From contig JAGBFG010000050.1 in assembly GCA_017936565.1 (NCBI GenBank), positions 1 through 36,403 of the forward strand: a DNA stretch of 36,403 nucleotides. The letters are read 5' to 3'. Positions 1-3,900 of the stretch are shown here, piece by piece. The notes beneath the pieces are model-generated. The model worked only from the letters and a program-made list of their open reading frames with translations, did not search any database and was not told the DNA's origin. The position numbers and the translations under genes are program-made. Numbering within the stretch: the stretch's first letter is position 1; each line of letters opens with the position of its first letter. The DNA comes from Clostridia bacterium. GTDB lineage: Bacteria; Bacillota; Clostridia; Oscillospirales; CAG-272.

Positions 1-118
1 ACACAAGATTATATAACTACAGATAATGTTCCATATATAGGATATTTAAATTCAGTAACAAAGAATATATTGGTAGCAACTGGATTTGCAAAGTGGGGAA
101 TGAGTAACGGAACTTTAT
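1..118 (+). pseudogene. C-terminal fragment of an FAD-dependent (DAO-type) oxidoreductase
   Basis: Reading from base 1, the frame gives a peptide containing QDYITTDNVPYIG and ATGFAKWGMSNGT. These are the signature stretches near the C-terminus of the FAD-dependent oxidoreductases (PF01266) that are often fused to a Rieske domain. The gene enters from the left edge and loses this homology at about base 118, where a membrane-transporter reading frame takes over in another frame. Codon use is extremely A/T-rich here, unlike the GC-richer sequence that follows at once. Either the gene was truncated by a rearrangement or the first ~118 bases belong to another place or genome (chimeric contig end). 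The family call rests on the motif pattern only. Confidence 0.6.
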
Positions 119-798
119 ATTCCCATTTCCTTAGGATATTTTGCGGTCTCCATCGCGCTTGGTATCACCGCAAGAGAGGCAGGCGTTACCGCTTGGCAGG
201 CGGCGCTGACCAGCCTGCTTATCAATGCCTCGGCAGGCGAATATGCCGGCTTTGCCCTGATTACCGTGGGGGCAAGTTATATAGAGGTGCTTTTGATGGA
301 AGCGGTTGCTAACGCACGGTATCTTTTGATGTCCGCCTCTTTAAGTCAAAAGTTAAAGGGGGGCGTTCCCCTTTGGCAGAGATTGCTCTTGGGCTTTACC
401 GTCACGGATGAAATCTTCGGCATTTCCATTGGGCTTCCCTCGGCTCTTGACCCCTTCTTTACATACGGCGCGTTTGCGTGGCAACGCTTGGTTGGACGAG
501 CGGCACCTTTATTGGCGCGATGCTGGGGGACGTGCTTCCCTTGTACTTACTCAGCGCGCTGAGCGTGGCTCTTTACGGTATGTTTATTTCGGTCTTTATT
601 CCCGAGGCAAGAAAGAGCCGCGTGGTAGCTGTTTTGGTTGCTGTGAGCTTTTTAGCGAGCTTTGCCTGCGCCAAGCTCCCCCTCGTTTCGCAGATTTCAG
701 AGGGGATTCGTATCATCGTCTTGACGGTGGTTATTTCCTTGGCGGCAGCCATTCTCTTTCCTGTTGACGAGAAGAAGCAGAAGGGGGTAGAGTCGTGA
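119..798 (+). pseudogene. azlC: AzlC-like branched-chain amino acid exporter subunit, truncated and frameshifted
   Basis: The sequence matches the AzlC family (large subunit of the AzlCD branched-chain amino acid/azaleucine exporter). It opens with IPISLGYFAVS, normally about residue 10-20 of the family, and there is no start codon or ribosome site in frame (a stop lies at 101-103). At about 478 the frame breaks: ...FFTYGAFA continues as VATLGWTSGTFIGAMLGDVLP only if one base is added (GCG-TGG should read GCG-GTGG). The C-terminal half, through SALSVALYGMFISV and LVSQISEGIRIIVLTVVIS, is otherwise intact and ends four bases inside azlD. With both a missing 5' end and a -1 shift the gene cannot make a normal protein as written. 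A sequencing or assembly error is a real alternative for the shift. Confidence 0.85.
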
Positions 799-1094
799 AT
801 ATTTACATCTACATTGCCTGTATGGCAGGCGTCACCTTCTTGATTCGTGTGCTTCCGCTGACGCTGATACGCAAGGAAATCCAAAATCGGACGCTCCGCT
901 CCTTTCTCTATTACGTTCCCTACGTGACGCTGGCGGTTATGACCTTCCCTGCTATGCTATACGTCACGCAAAGCCAGATTGCCGCGGCTGTCGCTCTTGT
1001 GGTTGCCATTCTCTTGGCGTGGTTTCGCAAGGGACTTTTTACCGTTGCGGTTGCTTCCTGCCTGACGGTGCTGCTTTTGGAGCTATTTTTGTGA
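795..1094 (+). CDS. azlD: AzlD-like branched-chain amino acid exporter small subunit
   Basis: A 99-residue, very hydrophobic protein with about four membrane segments. It carries the AzlD hallmarks: RVLPLTLIRKEI near residue 20, then SFLYYVPYVTLAVMTFPAML. AzlD pairs with AzlC in the membrane to export branched-chain amino acids. The start is GTG at 795, overlapping the azlC stop (GTGA) and preceded by GGGGGTAG, so it is translationally coupled to azlC. The length is normal (about 100-110 residues). The gene itself looks intact, but its partner upstream is truncated and frameshifted, so function is doubtful unless the upstream sequence is an assembly artefact. Confidence 0.9.
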   Translation: MNIYIYIACMAGVTFLIRVLPLTLIRKEIQNRTLRSFLYYVPYVTLAVMTFPAMLYVTQSQIAAAVALVVAILLAWFRKGLFTVAVASCLTVLLLELFL

Positions 1095-1155
1095 GCTTTT
1101 CTAAAAAAGGGGGGTGTCCATAGCGTGATACTATTAACGGAGAAATAACGCAAGT

Positions 1156-1190
1156 AAAAAGTCATTACGGAAATTTCGTAATGACTTTTT
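1156..1190. terminator. Intrinsic terminator after azlD, bidirectional
   Basis: A 14-bp stem (AAAAAGTCATTACG / CGTAATGACTTTTT) with a 7-nt loop and T-runs on both strands. It ends azlCD transcription and can also stop the minus-strand operon that ends at 1202. Confidence 0.85.
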
Positions 1191-1201
1191 TGTTTACAAA
1201 T

Positions 1202-1339
1202 TTACCAAGGCTTTTTCTTTTTCTTCTCTTCAGCGCGTTTCTTTGTATAATATCCTATGATAGCAGCCCTTTGCTTTTGTTTTGCCTCCGGCGTTTTTGC
1301 TTTCACATATTTTCCTTTTCCAAGAGGTTTCTTTTTCAT
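1202..1339 (-). CDS. 45-residue lysine-rich protein, unknown
   Basis: A short open frame reads MKKKPLGKGKYVKAK... and ends ...KKRAEEKKKKKPW. It starts at ATG 1339, which overlaps the stop of the upstream WYL-like gene as ATGA. A strong GAGGAGG lies 7 bases upstream, inside that gene. Twenty of its 45 residues are lysine or arginine, so it is strongly basic. I recognise no family. The coupling and good ribosome site argue that it is translated. A nucleic-acid-binding partner of the upstream regulator is possible, but this is inference. Confidence 0.55.
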   Translation of the reverse strand: MKKKPLGKGKYVKAKTPEAKQKQRAAIIGYYTKKRAEEKKKKKPW

Positions 1340-2097
1340 TGTATTTCCTCCTCGTATGGAATAACCTTATCGTATTCTTCGTTTTCGTAGTATTCTTGCA
1401 ACAGCTCTATCAATTTTTCTGACGGCTTATATTTCCTTTCAACAAGATATGAATCGCGTATCAAGCATAGAGGAATTGCACCGATCACCTTGTTCGTTAA
1501 ATCATATCCAATCAAATAATTGCTTTGGTCATAAGTAAAGCCGTAAACGTAGTGAAAGGCAAACATCCTGATTGATTTGCCGTTTACAGTAGCATGAAAA
1601 ACTCTGCCCGTTTCACACGCTTTTGCAAAATCATAAAGTTCATTATCAAATGCTATCGTTTCCCGCTTGTACTGCGGAAACCTTGAATACTCATTTAATA
1701 GTCCCCGTATGTATTCCGTTGTCGTTTGCCCTGTAATTATCGTCTCGGACTCTTCAATTTCATCAAATACGGCGTTTTGCTTCGTTGAAGGTCTAAACCA
1801 TATCACCTCGTCCAATACCTGTAATTCTGCGTCTGAAAAATACACTTGATCTATAACCGTATTTACGCATTCGTAAATTGCTTCTTTGTCGTTCCGTGCA
1901 AAATCTTCTGTCAATATTCTGTGAATTTCATCTCGGCGGGTTTTTCGGAAATAGAGTAAATTTGGTATAAGCTTATTAAGGAGCCCGTTCAAGTTGGGCT
2001 CTTTTTCTTTTTTCAAAAATCCAAATTTCTCCGCATCGTTTTGGAGTATACGCAGAACGAAATCTGATACGGACAGCTTGATAATGGAAGAAATCAT
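1336..2097 (-). CDS. WYL-domain-like regulator, 253 residues
   Basis: The C-terminal part (about residues 165-235) has the layout of a WYL domain: IRMFAFHYVYGF, then SNYLIGYDL, then IPLCLIRDSYLVERKY. WYL proteins are ligand-responsive transcription regulators, frequent beside defence genes. The N-terminus (SVSDFVLRILQNDAEKFGF, then a LLNKLIPNLL helix) resembles the strand-helix-helix start of ribbon-helix-helix/WYL proteins, but I cannot prove that. The start is ATG 2097 behind GAGGTGATGAA. It overlaps the 45-residue gene downstream and diverges from a toxin-like pair across a 179-bp spacer with two matching direct repeats, one of them inside its own promoter. That suggests autoregulation, and perhaps control of the divergent pair. 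Base composition is more AT-rich than the housekeeping genes, consistent with transfer. Confidence 0.5.
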   Translation of the reverse strand: MISSIIKLSVSDFVLRILQNDAEKFGFLKKEKEPNLNGLLNKLIPNLLYFRKTRRDEIHRILTEDFARNDKEAIYECVNTVIDQVYFSDAELQVLDEVIWFRPSTKQNAVFDEIEESETIITGQTTTEYIRGLLNEYSRFPQYKRETIAFDNELYDFAKACETGRVFHATVNGKSIRMFAFHYVYGFTYDQSNYLIGYDLTNKVIGAIPLCLIRDSYLVERKYKPSEKLIELLQEYYENEEYDKVIPYEEEIQ

Positions 2098-2116
2098 TTC
2101 ATCACCTCATATTCAT

Positions 2117-2143
2117 TTTATACTATGTAAACCTAAAAGTCAA
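2117..2143 (-). promoter_or_regulatory. Promoter of the WYL-like gene
   Basis: Reading the minus strand, TTGACT (2138-2143) and TATAAA (2117-2122) are 15 bases apart, about 20 bases upstream of the start codon. The spacing is a little short. The first of the two GTTTACATA repeats fills the spacer. Confidence 0.5.
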
Positions 2144-2184
2144 TATATTCTAAAAAAACACATTTGTTATGTAAACCCAAAGTC
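2124..2184. repeat. Pair of direct repeats, candidate operator
   Basis: TATGTAAACCTAAAAGT (2124-2140) and TATGTAAACCCAAAGTC (2168-2184) lie 44 bases apart, roughly four helical turns, in the spacer between the WYL-like gene and the toxin-like pair. The first overlaps the minus-strand promoter. The spacing on one DNA face fits cooperative binding by the divergent regulator (inference). Confidence 0.5.
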
Positions 2185-2219
2185 CACAAATACAGAGGAC
2201 AGACAAATGCAAAAAATTG

Positions 2220-2228
2220 TGTTATACT
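2220..2228 (+). promoter_or_regulatory. Extended -10 promoter for the small-protein pair
   Basis: TGTTATACT is an extended -10 element 49 bases upstream of ATG 2277. No good -35 element is visible at 17 bases. A transcript from here would carry the AAGGGG ribosome site at 2261-2266 and both genes. Confidence 0.4.
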
Positions 2229-2247
2229 GTTATTGCAAGCAAAGAAC

Positions 2248-2276
2248 TTGACTTTATTTCAAGGGGATGATATAAT
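2248..2276 (+). promoter_or_regulatory. Consensus promoter whose -10 box abuts the start codon
   Basis: TTGACT (2248-2253), 17 bases, TATAAT (2271-2276), immediately followed by ATG 2277. Transcription from this promoter would begin about base 2283, inside the first gene. The message would lack its start codon but still include the second gene with its own AAAGGAG site. Confidence 0.5.
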
Positions 2277-2588
2277 ATGAGCAGAAAACCTTATAAGCAG
2301 TTTCATCACGGCAAAGGATTTCCAAAGACACAGTACAAAAGCAAACCGTTCAAATGGATTCCGTTCAGTTATATAGACACTTACAATGCCTATACCGGAA
2401 GGTTTCGTTCAAGAAGAAAATTCGGTTCGGACGGTTGGGCATATAAAGATTTGGATACGCCCGATAATCACAAGCCATATGATCATGTGCACGACATTAA
2501 AAACGGGAAGAGAGCAAAAGACCGTAAACCAAACAGGCAAGAACGTAAGGAATTTGAAAAAGCTAAAAAGAAAAGGAGATTTATGTAA
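2277..2588 (+). CDS. 103-residue basic protein resembling a polymorphic-toxin C-terminal domain
   Basis: This small, strongly basic protein is rich in aromatic residues in its first half (FKWIPFSYIDTYNAYTGRF). Its second half, GWAYKDLDTPDNHKPYDHVHD, then RKPNRQERKEFEKAKKKRRF, resembles the nuclease-like toxin tips of Rhs/WXG-type polymorphic toxins. Those often end in an AYKDxD...DHxHD pattern, with His and Asp as possible catalytic residues. No secretion or delivery domain is attached, so it would act inside the cell or be an orphan cassette. The start is ATG 2277 with AAGGGG about 10 bases upstream. The stop overlaps the next start (TAATG), so the two proteins are coupled. The toxin role is inference; the alternative is a small RNA-binding protein. 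Confidence 0.5.
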   Translation: MSRKPYKQFHHGKGFPKTQYKSKPFKWIPFSYIDTYNAYTGRFRSRRKFGSDGWAYKDLDTPDNHKPYDHVHDIKNGKRAKDRKPNRQERKEFEKAKKKRRFM

Positions 2589-2854
2589 TGCTTGATTTAA
2601 CAAAATACAACCTCGATGATGATGACATTGAGTTTGTAAAAGATATGAAGGAAGATATTGAAAACCAGAACGAAATTATATTGGCATACCAAGGAAAATC
2701 GTTTGTTTTGGAGCCAAGCGGCGAAGCTGTGCATGTTTATGCCTATGGTGAGGATTTGGGAGATTACGAGAGCTTTGATGATTTACTTCTTAACCATAAA
2801 ATTGATGGCAAACCTTTAATCGAGCTTGTGAAAGAGCTTGAATATGGCGACTAA
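2588..2854 (+). CDS. 88-residue acidic partner, putative immunity/antidote protein
   Basis: An acidic protein (DLTKYNLDDDDIEFVKDMKEDIE..., ending VKELEYGD) with no membrane segment. ATG 2588 shares a base with the upstream stop (TAATG), and AAAGGAG lies 8 bases before it, so it has its own ribosome site. Basic first gene, acidic second gene and tight coupling are the usual pattern of a toxin-immunity pair. The TYA-poor, Asp/Glu-rich composition also fits small SMI1-like or barstar-like inhibitors, but I cannot assign a family. It may also be made alone from the internal promoter at 2248-2276. Confidence 0.55.
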   Translation: MLDLTKYNLDDDDIEFVKDMKEDIENQNEIILAYQGKSFVLEPSGEAVHVYAYGEDLGDYESFDDLLLNHKIDGKPLIELVKELEYGD

Positions 2855-2892
2855 TTCAAAAATAACATCAAAATATCACTAACAGAGAAAAA

Positions 2893-2935
2893 AGAGAACA
2901 TTTCGGATTTTAAGCCGATTTGTTCTCTCTTTCTG
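2893..2935 (+). terminator. Terminator after the small-protein pair
   Basis: AGAGAACA (2893-2900) pairs with TGTTCTCT (2921-2928), with an inner CGG/CCG pairing, followed by CTTTCTGTTT. It closes the transcript that starts near 2230. Confidence 0.65.
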
Positions 2936-2940
2936 TTTGT

Positions 2941-3094
2941 GGTAGGGGCTTGGGCTTAGCCCATTTGCGTTTGACCAGTCAAATGCGATGCTCGCACTTT
3001 GCTGTGTTTTTCAAATTCTCCGCTAAGGACATTACCCAATTCATTGTCTTTTCAAGGAAAAGCCAATGAACGCACGTATTTTCTGCGAAAATTC
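2941..3094. other. Non-coding stretch with two small hairpins
   Basis: Between the terminator and the tRNA promoter I see no convincing gene. It holds GGGC-TTA-GCCC (2952-2962) and GCGTTTGA / TCAAATGC (2967-2986). Its last part, from about CAATGAACGC (3064), is also recognisably similar to the sequence before the second repeat copy near 9199. Confidence 0.5.
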
Positions 3095-3150
3095 CTTCAT
3101 TTTGCGCCTTTATTGACGCAAAATGAAGGGGCTGTCCTTGATAGGACAGC
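3095..3150 (+). repeat. Double-hairpin repeat, copy 1
   Basis: A perfect 12-bp stem CTTCATTTTGCG / CGCAAAATGAAG (3095-3128) is followed directly by a second hairpin, GGCTGTCC / GGACAGCC (3130-3150), and an A-run. The same two-hairpin design and core sequence recur at 9221-9293 and 31241-31310. Confidence 0.8.
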
Positions 3151-3175
3151 CAAAAAAAATATTTTTTATTTTCTA

Positions 3176-3204
3176 TTTACAAAATCGCTTTTTTGTGCTA
3201 TACT
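3176..3204 (+). promoter_or_regulatory. Promoter of tRNA-Arg
   Basis: TTTACA (3176-3181), 17 bases, TATACT (3199-3204), 14 bases before the mature tRNA 5' end. Confidence 0.75.
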
Positions 3205-3218
3205 CTCTATTGGTTTAT

Positions 3219-3295
3219 CTGCCCGTGGCTCAGCTGGATAGCGCGTCAGACTCCGACTCTGAAGGTCGCACGTTCGAATCGTGTCGGGCAGGCCA
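3219..3295 (+). tRNA. tRNA-Arg (anticodon CCG)
   Basis: A complete 77-nt cloverleaf. The acceptor CTGCCCG pairs with CGGGCAG (3285-3291). The D arm is GCTC/GCGC with AGCTGGATA loop. The anticodon stem TCAGA/TCTGA has loop CTCCGAC, and anticodon CCG lies at 3253-3255, reading CGG (Arg). The T arm is GCACG-TTCGAAT-CGTGT, the discriminator is G and CCA is encoded. It has its own promoter and terminator, so it is a single-gene transcription unit. It lies inside an accessory stretch, and tRNA genes are common integration targets. I find no second copy of its 3' end within the window. Confidence 0.95.
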
Positions 3296-3332
3296 AAAAT
3301 CGACAAGTTTCGACAGAAGCTTGTCGATTTTT
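3295..3332 (+). terminator. Terminator of tRNA-Arg
   Basis: AAAAATCGACAAG (3295-3307) pairs with CTTGTCGATTTTT (3320-3332), starting right at the CCA end. The symmetric A/T flanks make it usable on both strands. Confidence 0.8.
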
Positions 3333-3337
3333 ACTTC

Positions 3338-3413
3338 TTCACTATTAACTCTTCACTTTTCACTCATCCCTTGAAACTTGTCGATTAGGTAATAGGTAAA
3401 AGTGAATAGTGAA
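3338..3413. repeat. Palindromic interspersed repeat, copy A
   Basis: The outer inverted arms are TTCACTATT (3338-3346) and AATAGTGAA (3405-3413), with inner arms CTTCACTTTT and AAAAGTGAA. The 53 bases 3357-3409 recur at 3556-3608 with only five differences, all transitions. It looks like a small MITE- or REP-like element. Confidence 0.65.
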
Positions 3414-3484
3414 AATGTGCTAAAGAAGCTTTTATCCCGTCAGTCGAAAAGCATTAAATTATATGTGGTTCAAATCCATCGATT

Positions 3485-3552
3485 AAAAAGATAAAATATC
3501 TTTTTTCTCGTCCCTTCACAAAAAAATCCAAGTCTTTGACTTGGTTTTTTTT
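3485..3552. terminator. Two terminator-like hairpins
   Basis: AAAAAGATA/TATCTTTTT (3485-3505) and CCAAGTC-TTT-GACTTGG followed by TTTTTTTT (3528-3552). The second is a good intrinsic terminator. No gene for it to terminate is evident between the tRNA and here, so it may simply insulate the next operon. Confidence 0.6.
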
Positions 3553-3555
3553 ACT

Positions 3556-3608
3556 TTTTCACTCATCCCTTGAAGCTTGTCGATCAAGCAATAAGTAAAA
3601 GTGAATAG
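3556..3608. repeat. Palindromic interspersed repeat, copy B
   Basis: A direct copy of 3357-3409: CACTCATCCCTTGAAGCTTG... ending AAAAGTGAATAG. The two copies bracket a 146-base stretch that holds terminator hairpins and no gene. The next gene's promoter starts 17 bases after it. Confidence 0.65.
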
Positions 3609-3625
3609 GTATATTAAAAAAGCGG

Positions 3626-3655
3626 TTGACAAACATACTACAAATGTGATATAAT
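3626..3655 (+). promoter_or_regulatory. Promoter of the TIR/SPFH cluster
   Basis: TTGACA (3626-3631), 18 bases, TATAAT (3650-3655): a near-perfect housekeeping promoter. The spacer holds ACAAACAT (3629-3636) and ACAAATGT (3640-3647), two similar 8-base half-sites 11 bases apart. Their pattern fits an operator for the ribbon-helix-helix protein encoded next (inference). Confidence 0.75.
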
Positions 3656-3695
3656 GAATATGGAAATAAAAGCACACGGAAGAGGAGAATAAACG

Positions 3696-3887
3696 ATGTC
3701 TGATAAAAAACTTGTAATATCATCAAAAAAATTCCGCGGAGATTCTTCTGTTGTATCTGTGAGACTGCCCAACGATATGATTGAAAAGCTGGACGTAATT
3801 GCCGAGCAAACAGGACGCACTCGCAATGAGATCATACAAAAGTGCTTGGTTTTCTCCATAGAAAACATCGAGATTATAGACAAATAA
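3696..3887 (+). CDS. Ribbon-helix-helix (CopG/Arc-like) regulator, 63 residues
   Basis: Residues 17-60 have the ribbon-helix-helix form: strand SSVVSVRLPNDM, helix IEKLDVIAEQTGR, turn, helix TRNEIIQKCLVFSIENI. These dimeric proteins bind DNA through the paired strands (here VVSVRL) and are usually autorepressors. The gene is the first of the cluster. Its start ATG 3696 follows GAGGAG, and its stop is 13 bases before the TIR gene, whose ribosome site GGAGG lies in that gap. The strong promoter with half-sites in its spacer makes it the likely repressor of the whole cluster. The antitoxin-like context (small DNA-binding protein before a potentially toxic enzyme) is notable but unproven. Confidence 0.8.
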   Translation: MSDKKLVISSKKFRGDSSVVSVRLPNDMIEKLDVIAEQTGRTRNEIIQKCLVFSIENIEIIDK

Positions 3888-3900
3888 TACGGAGGAAATT

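Noticed and set aside
2386..2595. A 69-codon frame overlapping the toxin-like gene
   Set aside because: Different frame, no ribosome site. The overlapping 103-residue frame has AAGGGG and the coupled TAATG joint.
3465..3479. GTGG-TTCAAAT-CCAT, which looks like a tRNA T arm
   Set aside because: No acceptor, D or anticodon arm can be found around it. It may be a worn tRNA remnant but a chance match is as likely.
3338..3608. Possible CRISPR-like array
   Set aside because: Only two repeats, unequal nested palindromes, no regular spacers and no cas gene nearby.
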